Assembly (NCBI GenBank): GCA_016748015.1
Contig: JAAOMT010000502.1
Location: 686,519-750,518 of the forward strand
Source: Geosiphon pyriformis
Taxonomy: Eukaryota; Glomeromycota; Glomeromycetes; Archaeosporales; Geosiphonaceae
Direction of reading: 5' to 3'
Length of the DNA: 64,000 nucleotides
The notes under the pieces are model-generated. The model was not told where the DNA came from. It ran no database searches and saw only the letters and a list, made by a program, of their open reading frames with translations. Shown one piece after another: positions 46,044 through 57,271 of the stretch. Position 1 is the first letter of the stretch; the number at the start of each line of letters is the position of its first letter. The translations under genes were made by a program, and so were the position numbers.

Positions 46044-46495
46044 ACAAAAAGCATTTAAAACTCTAGAAGAAAAACTGGTCACTAAACCAATTCTTAAACA
46101 ACCTGATTTAGATCAACTTTTCATCTTCTACACTAATATATTTGGCTATGAACTTGGTACTGTTCTTTTACAGAAAAATAAAGATGGCAGAAAACAGCTA
46201 TAACATATGTCAATAGATCTCTTAAACCAACAAAAAAGAATTATTCAGTAACTAAACAAGAATGCTTAAAAGTAGTTTGGACTACTAGTTACTAGAATCA
46301 ATATTTTTTTGGTGTGAAATTTTTAGTAGTAACAGATTATTAAGTCTTGGTTTGGCTACACAAAGAAAAAAAGCTGAAACATAAATGGATAATTTGCTAA
46401 ATACTCCATTTGAATAAATTCAACTATAATATTCAACACTACAAAGGAGCTAATCATCAAAATGCTGACACTTTTTCTAGACTTATTATCCAGTG
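46044..46495 (+). pseudogene. RNase H of element E
   Basis: It resumes after the LINE with KAFKTLEEKLVTKPILKQPDLD-like sequence matching F 29238-29690; FLVVTDY and ADTFSRLII follow. Stops (TAA, TAG) replace Gln and Trp. As in F, stops follow IIQ. Confidence 0.75.
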
Positions 46496-46529
46496 ATAGT
46501 ACAACCTCTCAACTAAATCAACTTAATTA

Positions 46530-47770
46530 TTAGTAAATCCTTTATAAACAAACATGATAATAGACTTGGACAACTACTCTGTTTTAATAAAATTTTTGGG
46601 TAAAGAACAATACTCATTAAAATACACTTAACAGCAAAGAAAACATTTATGCAAATAATCAAATTTCTATTTGATCTGTCAGAACCAATTATATAAAAGA
46701 AATAGAAAAGATTTTAACTGCTCCCATAAAGTCATTAGATTTAAAAAAAAAGAAATTGTGATCTACAACATATACACTGATCTATTAGCTAGACACTTTG
46801 GAAAAACAAAAACAATTCAAAAAACTTTAGCTCACTATTATTGGCCTATCTTAAAAAAAGATATTGCTAAGTACATGAAAATCTGCAACATCTGTCAAAG
46901 AAAAAGAAAACCCAACCAGAAAAAAGATATCCATCCAATCTTTGTTGGTCAACCATTTGACAGAATTGGTATAGATGTTGTTAGACTCTTAACAATAACT
47001 CTTAATAGCAATAGATACATTATTACAGCTACTGACTATTTTACAAAGTGGGTAAAAGCAAGAGCTACTTCAGATTAAACAGCAGTCTCAATAGCCAACT
47101 TTATTTATGAAAATATTATCTGTTGTCATGGCTGTCCTAAAGAACTTTTATCTGATAGAAGAAGAGCTTTTCTCAATACACTGGTTGAATAACTTTGCAG
47201 AAAAATAGGAATACATCATAAACTTTCTTTTTCTTATCATCTCTAAACAAATAGCTTAGTGGAATATTTCAATAGAATACTATATAAAATCTTAGCCAAA
47301 ACCAGTGAAAAAACAAACTTATAAAACAAAGTACTGCCTTCAGTTTTGTTTGTTTATAGAACTGTGAATCATGACATAACAAATTATGAACCTTTTTATC
47401 TGCTCTATGAACACATGACAATACTACTAATAGAAACTAACATTAAAACAATATCTTTTAAAAAAATCACATAGAAAATTATAAAGACATTTTGCAAAAA
47501 AGACTTGGTACTATTCTTGACTTTTTGGTAGAAGCACAAATAATTGTTTTTGAAAAGATAAAACAGTTCCAAGAAAAGCTTAAGAAAAAAAAATTTATAA
47601 AATATTTTTTTTAAGTATTAGTGACTTAATATTAGAATACCATTCAAACAGAGACAATGTTTATGGTAATAAATTCTTTAGCTAGTAAAAAGAATCCTTT
47701 TTAGTCAACAAAGTTATAAACAATGGTTTTTATATTTTTCAAAATCAATCTGGAATAATCTTCAATGATA
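46530..47770 (+). pseudogene. Integrase of element E
   Basis: Better preserved than in F: ARHFGKTKTIQKTLAHYYWP, CNICQRKRK, DRIGIDVVRLL (first Asp), ELLSDRRRAF (second Asp) and NSLVEYFNR (Glu), so the catalytic triad is intact although stops at 47075 and later break the frame. The first His of the zinc domain is Tyr, as in F. Homology to F ends near AATCTTCAATGAT at 47770. Confidence 0.8.
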
Positions 47771-48042
47771 AATACAAGAAAAACTCTTTCTCTTCTTAAT
47801 TTTATGACCATGACTAGTGCTAAGAGTAAAAAAGTTGCAAACATTACTTTTCCTATAGTAATTAATAAAGTTTCAACACGAAAGAGTCTCTCAGTTATTA
47901 AAGCAGCTAGGCAAAATGTTCTGGCTATATTTTTTTTAATAAATAGTAGTGAAAAGCTGCTTTTAATGACTTCTGATTCATTTTTTAACCTTTGGCTGGT
48001 AGTTCTTCTCCAGTCAAAGTTCTTTCCAAAAGACACATTCAG
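47771..48042 (+). pseudogene. 5' fragment of a LINE ORF1-like gene
   Basis: An open frame beginning about MTSAKSKKVANITFPIVINK, then STRKSLSVIKAARQNVLAI. It is Lys/Ser-rich and basic like LINE ORF1 N-termini but differs from the ORF1 at 39419. It sits exactly at the end of E homology and is cut at 48042 by the C LTR, so a LINE probably inserted at E's 3' side. The assignment is tentative. Confidence 0.4.
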
Positions 48043-48886
48043 TATTATAGATGATTATTTGGGGTCTCAAAGCAAATAACAAATCTGTAACTTGGTGCTC
48101 AATTGATATAATGATGTTAATTTCAGAAGGTGTTTATGGATCTGAAAATTTTTGTTGAGTCTTTTGTATAATAAACAGAGATTCAATTGTTGTCTTCCCA
48201 GTAGTCTCATAGAATTGCAATTCCATTGAATTTCTTTTTTAGTGTGGTGGCTGGTAATCTTGGCAAAAATGCCCTTCTGGTAAACTATCCTTAAATTCTC
48301 AATTCTTATACTTTTCCTTTGGGGTCTTTTACCAGACTATCCTTGACATTAATAACTTAGTGCTTAATTTTTAATTAATTAGTAAAACAAAGAAATAACA
48401 AAAATAAAAAAAAATAAGCCAAGACAATGAATGTTAGTATTCCATCAATAGCTGTAATCAAGAGCTATTGTTTCAGTCTAGTTTAAATATCAATTGTTAT
48501 CAACATGAAGTGTTAATAGTAGAGAGTAGATTTGAGATATTGAATAATTATTTATTGCTATTTGTAATGTGGAAAGTTGCTTAAATTGAATCTAAACTGA
48601 AAGGTCTGTCTTTTTTATTTCTAATGCTACTGCTATATATACATAATTGAAATTTCTCAATTCTTCAATTTTTTACACCAGGAATCCTAAAATTCTTGGA
48701 ATCCTGCAATTCCTTTGAGAGGAATCCTAAAATTCTGGAATCCTGCAATTCCTTATATGAAAATCTTGAAATTTCTGGAATTTTGCAATTCCTTTGAGAG
48801 GAATCCTGGAATTCCATATTTTATTATAATTATTTCTGATTGGCTAATTTATATATTAATTTACTTCCTATATTCTATGAGTAACA
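48043..48886 (-). repeat. 3' LTR of element C (family III LTR, 844 bp)
   Basis: Reverse-complemented, it begins TGTTACTCATAGAATATAGG and ends ...AATCATCTATAATA. It matches the D LTR over its length. The GGAATCCTGCAATTCC array lies at 48665-48815. Confidence 0.9.
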
Positions 48887-48900
48887 TTATTTTCTTCTTT

Positions 48901-49365
48901 TTAATATTGAGTTCCATTGAGATCTCTTACTTCTAATTCTCCATCTTTGAGTATTTTTTGAACTTTTTTTTCAAGAATTACTTGTGCTATCTTGTTCTGT
49001 AAGTCTTCAAATTGCACATTTGTTATTTTTCTCATTTGGTTAATGGTAATGAAATTTATTTCTAGATTGAGTAAGATTTTTGGTCGATCTTGAAATCCAG
49101 TATGTAGCCTATAAATGGCTCTTGTTTGTGTGGTCAAATTGTTTTTCTCCACAAATTGTTCCAGTTGTTGTAGTATTGTTGTATCAAATAATCGTTTTGT
49201 TTTATCCATATACAAGCCCTAAATATTCAAGTATTGTCCCAAATAAAAGTAACAAAAGTTTCTTGAAAATTGTTGTATCCACCAATTCCAAGTTTCTATA
49301 GTTAACTCTTAATATTGGGTGACTTTTGGTTGCATTTCTATTGCCAATTTTATTTTTGTGATTAT
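48901..49365 (-). pseudogene. Third ORF of family III (element C)
   Basis: An uninterrupted 104-codon frame (MYMDKTKRLFDTTILQQ ... LNGTQY) ends at 48901, 14 nt before the LTR. Homology with D extends upstream to about 49365 (KIKLAIEMQPK, ETWNWWIQQFSRNF), where the D ATG is ATA and two stops occur, giving about 155 codons originally. It is acidic and Gln/Leu-rich, probably helical. C and D differ mostly by conservative changes, which suggests past selection. Function unknown. Confidence 0.6.
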
Positions 49366-49442
49366 TTGTCAACAGTGTTTTCTGTTTTTCTCTGTATTTT
49401 ATCTTGTTTTTCTTTTCTGGTGTTTGTGTATCTAATAGTTTG

Positions 49443-50965
49443 TTAGTTGATTGTAATTTCTATTTTCTGTTGTTGGATTAGTTGAAAAAGTTGTTGTGCT
49501 AGTAAGTAAATACTATCAGTAATTTTTATTTTCTGCTGTTTTTTGTTACATATAACATGTCTTTATATATTCTTTGGTTGTTCAATTTTTACGTGTTTGG
49601 TTCAATGATTATAATTGGTTCTAGATCTCATGGAATCTTCTCTGGTTTGACTAGTATTCTCTGTACTCCTAATTGTGGAATATTACTGATAGATAATGAA
49701 GCTATATAGTGATATTGTTTTAGTCAATCACCATGTGCTGTTTTGGTTAAGATTTTGTTGTTCAACCTTAATTTATAAGCTCTATTTCCTAGAATTTCTT
49801 CTATGTAAAATAGTCCGTTTCATTTGAAGTCAAATTTTCCACTCCATTGTTTTTTCATTTTAGTACAATATAAAAGTACTTTGTCTCCAATCTTGAATTC
49901 AACTGGTTTCTTTAGTAGTTGGTTATTGTGTCTTTTTTTTTGTTTTTCTTGTGATTTTTGGATGTTGTCAGCTGCTCTTTGCCATGTGTTTTTTAATGTC
50001 TCTATTAAGTCATATGTTTTTTTCAACAATGTTCTTTGAAAATTTTTCTCTGTTATTGGTTTTGTTAGATATGTTTTGACTTCTATCTCAACTGGTAATG
50101 TTGCTGTTCTACTGTATACTAATTCGAATAGTATTACTTATGTAGTGTCTTGCTTCATTGTCCAATAAGCAAACAATACTGATAGTATAATTAAATCCCA
50201 TTCATTCTGGTTTTTTTGGCTGATTTTGGCAATGGCTTCACACAATATTCTGTTAAACTTTTTGACTAATCCATTTGTTTGTGGATGGTATGGTGATAAT
50301 AATGGTCTTTTTATTCCAAATCTTTGACTTAATTCTGCCAATGTTCTATTTACAAAGTGAGTTCCTTGATCTAATAGTAGTTTTTTTATACATCTGTGTT
50401 GACAGATCAAATCTTGATGAATGAATTTGGTGATGAATTCTGCATCTGCTCTTTAAATGGCTTTTGCTTCTGGTCATTTTGTGAGATAATCTATGGCTAT
50501 TGCAATATATTTGTTGTCTTTGCTAGTGATTGTTAATAATCTGATTAAGTCAATTCTGATATGATCAAATGATTGTCCTATTTTGATTGGTTTTAATGGT
50601 TTACTGGGTTTTGTTTCATCTCTTCTTTGACAAGCATAACAATTTTAAACATATTAGATGATGTCTGGATACATTGATGGCCAATAGTATCTTTTTCTGG
50701 TTCTTTCCATTGTTGCTTCTTTATGAAAATGTTCTGCTGTTGGATCTAAGTACATGTTGAACAATATTGTCTCTTTTTCTGATTCTGTAATTACTCTGGT
50801 TGGTTGATCTGAATTCTTTTTGTTTTTTTGGTAAAGTATATTTTGGTAATTGATAAAATATTTTAATTGTTGTTTTATGTTGTTTTGTTCTTTTTGAGAT
50901 AATTTCTTCTTGAACAATTGGGTATTTATATAATGTTGAAGTTGTTGATATTTTTGTATATTCAT
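49443..50965 (-). pseudogene. Integrase of element C, separate ORF
   Basis: It starts at its own ATG (MNIQKYQQLQHYINTQL), 30 nt after the RNase H stop. Landmarks: MYLDPTAEHFHKEA, a partly lost C-X2-C, LLLDQGTHFVNRTL (second Asp) and NGLVKKFNRIL, where the catalytic Glu is Lys (GAA to AAA). The C-terminal PVEFKIGDKVLLYCTK and KWSGKFD precede the GPY/F region. Length matches the 511-codon D copy, with small indels and several stops. Confidence 0.82.
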
Positions 50966-50995
50966 GTTTTATTATATTTTTGGGTTGAAATGTTT

Positions 50996-52412
50996 TTAGA
51001 TTTGTCTCATTTGTAATAATCCATCAGTATTTCCATTGTCTTTTCCCTTTTTATAATGTACTGTAAATGTATATGGTGATAGTACTATTTTCTATTTTGC
51101 ATAGTGATCATCTCTAAATTCTTGATTTTAGATTAAAGTCAATCTTTTGTGATCTGTGTATATGTCAAATTTCTGGCTTAGGTATTCTTTTTATTTCATG
51201 ACTGCCTAATAGATTTCTAAGTGTTTCAATACTGGTGTTCTATAGTTTTTTTCTGCTTTGGCTGATATATGCTACTGGATATTCTCTTTTATCTAGTTTT
51301 CTCTGTGATAGTACTGCTCCTAATGCTTAATTTAATGCATCTGTAATGATAATAAATGGTTTACTGTAATCTGAATAGATCAGTACTGGAGCTTGAATAA
51401 GTTTTCTTCTTAGTGTGTCAAACACTTCTTGTTGAGCTTCTATCCATTTGTACTTCACATTTTTGGTTTATAAATGATGAAGTGGCTGAGCCAGTTTAAA
51501 AAAGTCTTTAATAAAATGACAATAATAGCCTGCAAATCCCAAAAATACTCTTAGTTCTGTTAAATTAATTAGTACTGGAAAGTTTTTTACTATTGCAATC
51601 TTATCCAGATTTGTTTTAATGCCATCTTTGCTCACCACATGTCCCAAGAACTTGAGTTCTGTTTTGCCAAAAAAGCATTTGTTTGCATTTAATTTCAATT
51701 TTGCTCATCTGACTCTTTCAAATACTTGTTGAAGATGATGTAAATGATCATCAAATATTTTGGAGAACACATTGGTGTCATCCAAGTATATAACTATTGA
51801 TTTCCATAGTAGTCTGGTATAGACAATTTCTATCAGTCTTTGAAATGTGGCTGGAGCATTCATCAAGCCAAATGGCATGACTTTAAATTCAAAATTTCTT
51901 TCTTGAGTTGTGAATGCTGTTTTCTTCTTGTCTTTTGGTTTCATGGCTACTTGCCAGTAATCACTGTCTAAATCTAGAATTAAGAACCATTTCTTTTTTC
52001 TAAAAGTGTCAAACAATTCTTGGATCTTTGGAGTTGGGTAACTATTTCTTTTTGTTACTCTATTTAATTTCCAGTAATTCACACAAAAGCAAAATTTTCT
52101 ATTTTTCTTATGGACTAGTACCACTGGTGATAACCATGGTTTCATTAATGGCTGAATTAGCCCATTGTCAAGCATTTAATTGATTTCTTGACAAATAATC
52201 TCATGGCTGGCTGGTGGTACTCTGTATACTCTTTGTTTGATTGGCATTGCATCTCCAGTCTTGATTTGATGTTGGATGATATTAGTTCTGCCAAATTTAT
52301 TTTTGCTGGCAAAGATATCATTAAAGTTGTTGAGTAATATCTTGAGTTGTATTTGTTGAAATGAGTCCAAGTTTTCCAAGTTCATTTGTTCTAACTGTTC
52401 TGGCTGGAACAA
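50996..52412 (-). pseudogene. Reverse transcriptase and RNase H of element C
   Basis: From right: a connector (NFNDIFASKNKFGRTNIIQHQ), RT with LDLDSDYWQVAMKPKDKK (Trp intact), GLMNAPATFQR and VIYLDDTNVFSK (YLDD intact), then GHVVSKDGIKTNLDK and LRVFLGFAGYYCHFIKDF. RNase H (50996-51460) is more decayed. The frame ends at TAA (50996-50998) after MRQI. A stop at 51705 interrupts the RT, and one at 52173 separates the connector. Confidence 0.87.
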
Positions 52413-52499
52413 ATAACATTTTTCTCATCTGTATATTGTTTATGATGTAATATTCACATATCTACAAAGTTGTGGAAAGTCTGAAATGGTATTTGGCAG

Positions 52500-53591
52500 T
52501 TAATCTTCAATTTTGGTGGTTAAGTATCCAATGGTGGTTTCTTCTGGTATCTTGATAATGTTTCCTATATTGTTGTAAATGAGAATTTTGATGTAACTGT
52601 GGTTCTTGGCTGGTATGTGTAGATTGACTAATCCAATTTTTTCTGATTCACAAAGTATTGTTTCTGTCTCAAAAATCTGAACTTGATCTTTTATTTTTTT
52701 CTCTATAACTATTATATACTGGTTATATGGTAAAATGGAGATTGATTGATGGGTGAAAATAATTTCTCTCTTGTCAATAACCTTTTTTTCTGTCATATTG
52801 ACTGGTACATCTATTCTACCTATTGATCCAAATTCTTGTATTCTTTTAGCCATAATCCCTAATTCTTCTTTGTTTCTCATTGACACTAACTGGGCTATTT
52901 TCACCAAAAATAGAAATATTGCCTGTGCTATCTTTTTGTTTGGCTCTATAATATAAGTCTTTTCAGAGTTATTCTGTAGCATTGCAATGATGTTTTCTAT
53001 ATATTCTATATCAATTATTCTTCTTCTGATGTTAATTCTCTTTTTCACTAAACTGCTTCTAGATGCTAATTGAACTATTGTTGTTGCTGGAATTTCCATT
53101 GCTATTTTCAAATTAATACAAGTGCATGAATGTGGTTTCAATTTGATAACATATTGTTTCGAATATCTCAGATCAAACTCTGCATCAGTATTATGCATGT
53201 GTTCTGTCATAATATTTTTGTTATTATTACTGAACCATTTTAGTTCTTGCTCCTTGAAGAGATCAGAAAGTACAATGTATTGTTCAGAGTTTGAATCAGA
53301 GTCTGAATTGCTATTATTTTTCTTGCCATGTTGAGCAGAGCTGGAATCATTATTTTCATTATCGTTATTGTCAGAGTTGGAATCAGGATTGAAAGTTGAT
53401 TCCGATTTTAATATGCAACTGTTAATTGATTCTTCTTCTTCTAAGATTGTGTAGATCATATATAGTGGTAGATTGTAAATAAGGTCACACTCATTACAAT
53501 ATTGAAAGTTACATGAGATTAGACAATGGTCACACAGTCTTGTGTTTATTTCTTCCAAACATTGCTCTTGCTCTTTTCTGGTTGGTGCCAA
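52500..53591 (-). CDS. dUTPase-containing polyprotein segment of element C (363 aa open frame)
   Basis: The longest undamaged dUTPase frame here. Residues 1-40 hold a cysteine cluster (CDHCLISC, YCNEC). Residues 62-104 are a Ser/Asn/Asp-rich linker. dUTPase is at about residues 130-258 (52818-53204): DAEFDLRYS, LASRSSLVKKRINI, RIIDIEYIENIIAMLQN (catalytic Asp and Tyr kept, the preceding Gly-Gly now Arg-Arg), KKIAQAIFL and EFGSIG (usual GFGSTG). A beta-rich module follows (ETTIGYLTTKIED end). It is part of Pol and not an independent gene; activity is doubtful because motif 5 Gly is Glu. Confidence 0.8.
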   Translation of the reverse strand: MAPTRKEQEQCLEEINTRLCDHCLISCNFQYCNECDLIYNLPLYMIYTILEEEESINSCILKSESTFNPDSNSDNNDNENNDSSSAQHGKKNNSNSDSDSNSEQYIVLSDLFKEQELKWFSNNNKNIMTEHMHNTDAEFDLRYSKQYVIKLKPHSCTCINLKIAMEIPATTIVQLASRSSLVKKRINIRRRIIDIEYIENIIAMLQNNSEKTYIIEPNKKIAQAIFLFLVKIAQLVSMRNKEELGIMAKRIQEFGSIGRIDVPVNMTEKKVIDKREIIFTHQSISILPYNQYIIVIEKKIKDQVQIFETETILCESEKIGLVNLHIPAKNHSYIKILIYNNIGNIIKIPEETTIGYLTTKIED

Positions 53592-54180
53592 GTTCTAATA
53601 GTGCTCATAAAACTTTTTTAGGCTTGTTTTCATGTCAAAAAAAGCATCTGGGTTTGGGATGAGGACAATGTCAACTGGTTCTGAGGGGTTATTTTTGATT
53701 TCTAATATTTTACTGGGCATGGTTTCTTCAACTTTGGCATTTGCCATCCACCAAATCTCATTCTTGTCATGTGAGTAACCATCCAGACAAGTTATTGCTT
53801 GGTGCCAAGCTGTAGTAATGAGAGTGCCACAACTGACCCAATTGCTTATAAAGATCATATACTGGCATAAAGCATCACATGTTTCCTCTTGACCAGAAAT
53901 GTCATTCCACATTCCTTTGTCAAGCAACTTTTCTTCACAAGTAAGACATGGTTTGTTGTTCTACTTGCCTTGTTATTTTGAATAGCCATACTATTTTCAG
54001 TGGCATGGTTTACAGTAATAGTGGATTCGCATCCAATAATCTTTGTCTAGTGCAATCCAAACTCTTATGAAGAACAATTTCTTCTTGCAGTCTTTACACC
54101 TAAGTGGAATATAAGGTGGTTCTGGTCTAATATCAGTGGAGTATGAACTTTTTCAACTGCTAATTTCTGTGTTGTCTATG
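53592..54180 (-). pseudogene. Cysteine-rich spacer of element C
   Basis: Read on the minus strand from 54115: CKDCKKKL, IHYYCKPCH, KPCLTCEEKL and TCDALC, matching the cysteine spacing of A and B. A 110-codon open frame (53595-53927) carries GMWNDISGQEETCDALCQY and ends at a TAG just before the dUTPase frame. Two stops lie between the YYCKPCH and PCLTC pairs. The 54181-54303 remainder is Glu/Lys-rich and ends at D's LTR. Confidence 0.6.
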
Positions 54181-54366
54181 TTCTCTTTAGGTATGTCTTC
54201 TTTTTTTTCTTTCTTTTTTTCTTTGTCTTTTTCTTCTCAGTCTAGAATCAGTAGTAACTTGTTGTAGTTATTATTAGTCCAGAAGATTTGGTATGCTTCC
54301 CAGTATTACTCATAAAATATAGGAAGTATATTAGCATATAAATTAGCCAATCAGAAGTAGCTGTAG

Positions 54367-54540
54367 TAAATGTAGAATTCCAGAATTCCTCTCAAGAGGA
54401 ATTGCAGGATTCCAGGAATTTCAGGATTCCTCTCAAGAGGAATTGCAGGATTTCAGGAATTTCAGAATTTTCATACAAGGAATTGCAGAATTCCAGAAAT
54501 TCCAGGATTCCTAATGTGAAGAATTGAGGAATTGAGGAAT
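54367..54540 (+). repeat. Quasi-palindromic GGAATTGCAGGATTCC array in the family III LTR
   Basis: Three to four imperfect units of about 45-50 bp, each with CCTCTCAAGAGGAATTGCAG followed by GATTCCAGGAATTTCAG. Both the CTCAAGAG part and GGATTCC/GGAATTC parts are self-complementary, so the array can fold. It lies just upstream of the TATA box. Copies with different unit numbers occur at 48665-48815, 63620-63765 and, decayed, 9555-9625. Confidence 0.65.
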
Positions 54541-54546
54541 TTTAAT

Positions 54547-54559
54547 TATATATATATAG
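54547..54559 (+). promoter_or_regulatory. TATA box of the family III LTR
   Basis: TATATATATATAG follows the array; D's 3' LTR has TATGTATATATAG near 63790. Likely core promoter. Confidence 0.45.
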
Positions 54560-55168
54560 CAATAGTGTTAAAAATAGAAAAGACAAACCTTTCTGTTAAG
54601 ATTTAATCTAAACAATCGTCTACATTACAAATATAAATAAATAATTATTTACTATCTCTAATTTCATTCTTTATTATTAACACTTTATGTTAATAACAAT
54701 TGATACTTAACCACACTGAAACAATAGCTCTTGATTATAGCTATTAACAGAATATTAACTTGCATACTGCCTTGGCTTATTTCTTTATTTTTTTTTGTTT
54801 TCTTTCTTTTCTTTATTTTTTTTCTTTGATTTTATTGTTGTGTACTAATTAATTAAAGAGAATAACACGTGGAGTTACTGATGTCAAAGTGACTGGTAAA
54901 AGACTCAGGAATAAGGGTAGAACACTCAATTGAAAATAGCTTACCAGGGGGAATACCAGCCATCACACTGAGAAAAAAATTGATGAAACTGCAGTTTCAG
55001 GAAGCTATAAATAAACACTATTGAATCTCTGTTCATTATACAAAGAACTCAACTAAAACCTTCAGATACAAACAACCTTCAGATAAAATTACCAACCAGA
55101 ACATTAATCAAGCACCAAGTTACGAGTTTGTTATTTGCTTTGAGACCCAAATAATTACTTATAACATT

Positions 55169-55186
55169 TGGTGCTTCCTGTGAAGT
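55169..55186 (+). promoter_or_regulatory. Primer-binding site of element D
   Basis: TGGTGCTTCCTGTGAAGT begins 2 nt after the LTR and equals the F site (25441) over 18 nt. Its complement would be a tRNA ending GGAAGCACCA. I cannot name the tRNA from memory with confidence. Confidence 0.7.
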
Positions 55187-55229
55187 ATAATCTTACAGAA
55201 AACCAGCACCAACAACAACCATCCAAACA

Positions 55230-56900
55230 GTGGCAGAATCCGAAGAAATAAGAACAAATCACTTGGAATTTGCAAAATTTTTATTCCAATATTATCACAC
55301 CTATCTCGGATTAACAAATAATAGTTGGCCAATAGAATTAGCTTTCAATTGCTATGTTAACAAAAGAATAGTATATCACTTGGAAGGCCAAGAAGATCCA
55401 GAATCTGCCTTCAACAACTTCTTTAGTAAATTGCTTCAAAGCACCACCTTTCCACAAAATCACTTATTTGCACCCCTAATTACAGAAATAAACAGAGAAA
55501 TTAAAAAATACACCAAACAGAGATTCTTTATCACATTTGCCAACAAAAGAAAAGAAAAGTTACAAACACTGGCAGGAACACCAAAGCAAATTCAACTATC
55601 CATTTGGAAGAAACAAAGATTTGATTCACCTGCTAATCCATCATATTACTACACACCCAGAAGCATTATCAATATAATAAGCACAGCTACAACAAGTGCG
55701 ACAATGCCACTAAACAGAATTCCATTCCAAAGTAAACAAAAGAAAGCAGAGTTATTAGAAACATATGGCAATTATTTTAAAAGATTTAAATCATAATCCC
55801 CAATGCCATTAGAAATTTAATCACTACTACCACAACCAGATTTTGGAACTGTTAGTCCTTAAGAAATAACCAACTCCAAGGAAAAGAAAAGTAGTGATCA
55901 GGAAATTAACAAACAAAACTCAATCTTAGAAAATTCAGAAATTAAAACTCCAGTTAATTAAACTTTGGAAAATCAGAACAATCAAAACCCCAATGTACTT
56001 AATCAACAAAACTTACCTCCAATAATTGAGATCAATCTATTACCCATTTCACCAATTGATAACAGCCACAACTGCTACTCCAACAACAAATCCAGCAGCA
56101 ACCACTACAACAACCAATGGCCTATGCTCCAATTGCCAAAATAGAAAAATTTACCGGCAAAAAAGATGATGCCCAAGTATGACTCAATGATGTGGAAAAA
56201 GCCATCACAGCCAATAGATAGAACAACAACAGAGCCCTTTAAGTAATTCTTTATTTTCTACAAGATACCACTGACTCATGGTATCAGAGTTTAGCCACTA
56301 AACCTCAAATGTTTTAGGAATTTAAAATTGCATTCTTGAAATATTTCAGTAATAACAACAGTATTAATTACCTAGTCAATGCTTTTACTACAATCAAACA
56401 GGGAGAAACTGAAGCAATTACCACTTATTTGGGATGCTTCTACAGAAACTTGTGCCAAATTCAAGCAATTCAAGCTGACTATTTTACAGCATCACAGATC
56501 CTAAATCAGTTCATCTGTGGACTGCACAGTAGTTTTCTTTAACGCATATATCCAATGCACCCACAAACTTTTCAAAACACAGTTACCAATGTAAGAGATT
56601 TTGAATTGGCAGAACTTAAAACAAACCATGCCCAAGCTGTTAATCTAGTCATAAATGAATCATCTGACTTGAATTCCAAATTAAAACAACTTAATGATTC
56701 AATTAATCAGAAATTAAAAGGATACTTAGCTGACAATCACACAATTTATCAACCACCACAATAATGCAATAACTCAGGAAAAATGAATCATTTCCAAAAT
56801 CAGTCACATCTATCATTATCTTCAAATCAGCCATAACAACAAGAAACACATATCTGTCATAACTGTGGTAAACAAAACCATATTAGAGCCAACTGCTGAT
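55230..56900 (+). pseudogene. Gag of element D, with CCHC zinc knuckle
   Basis: The N-terminal domain (55230-55796) begins MAESEEIRTNHLEFAKFL; the first ATG-like codon reads GTG, so the true start is uncertain. The Gag core (about 56140-56760) has YQSLATKPQMF and FKIAFLKYFSNNN-like segments. The knuckle CHNCGKQNHIRANC is at 56855-56896. Several stops and at least one frame change occur between 55796 and 56336. Similar in plan to family I Gag but little alike in sequence. Confidence 0.75.
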
Positions 56901-57271
56901 TTTATAATAATAACTCATGATCAGGAAATCAATATCAAAACTCCAATTGCCAGTTTCAAGCTCCAAATTATTAATTCAATCTAGCACCATATCAATCAGA
57001 TTACCTACCTATGACACAACAGCCAATCTATCAATCACCAATTTATCAGTCCTCAGTACTTGTTGTTTATCAACCACAGTCCCAATCCATCTATTAGCTG
57101 CAGCCTTAGGTAATTTATCAGCCCCAACAAATTCAAACACTGCCACAGAACTTACCTCAAAATGGAATCCAAAGGCCAAGATTGACACAACAAAGCTGGA
57201 GATTGTTAATGATAGTTCATTAACTAATCTCCAATTTTTTCACACAACTATCAGGATCTCAACAACAGAAT

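Larger units (their letters stand above)
24730..47770 (+). mobile_element. Element E: family II Ty3/gypsy host element, shredded by later insertions
   Basis: The E pieces are 24730-24791, 33140-33371, 34344-38234, 38913-39259 and 46044-47770, which join in family II order. Insertions are F and a solo family I LTR in the 5' LTR, a solo family II LTR in RT and a LINE between RT and RNase H. E lacks a visible third ORF and 3' LTR, because homology to F stops at about 47770 where a LINE fragment begins. It is the oldest LTR element here by nesting and by its high density of stops. Confidence 0.85.
48043..54303 (-). mobile_element. Element C: family III Ty3/gypsy retrotransposon, minus strand, 5' half displaced
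   Basis: From right to left: Cys-rich spacer, dUTPase, RT, RNase H, integrase, third ORF, 3' LTR. Gag and protease are missing because D begins at 54304; they should continue to the right of D, beyond the window. The left flank is TCAG (48039-48042). C has relatively few stops, including a 363-residue open frame over the dUTPase. Confidence 0.9.
54304..55166 (+). repeat. 5' LTR of element D (863 bp)
   Basis: It starts TATTACTCATAAAATAT and ends ACTTATAACA. The 3' copy starts at 63549. It contains the quasi-palindromic array (54367-54540), the TATATATATATAG box and a T-rich segment near 54785-54835. Confidence 0.92.

Noticed and set aside
48715-48936. 73-aa open frame with repeated NPGIP/ILKF strings
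   Set aside because: It is a translation of the family III LTR array and extends past the LTR border; not a protein gene.
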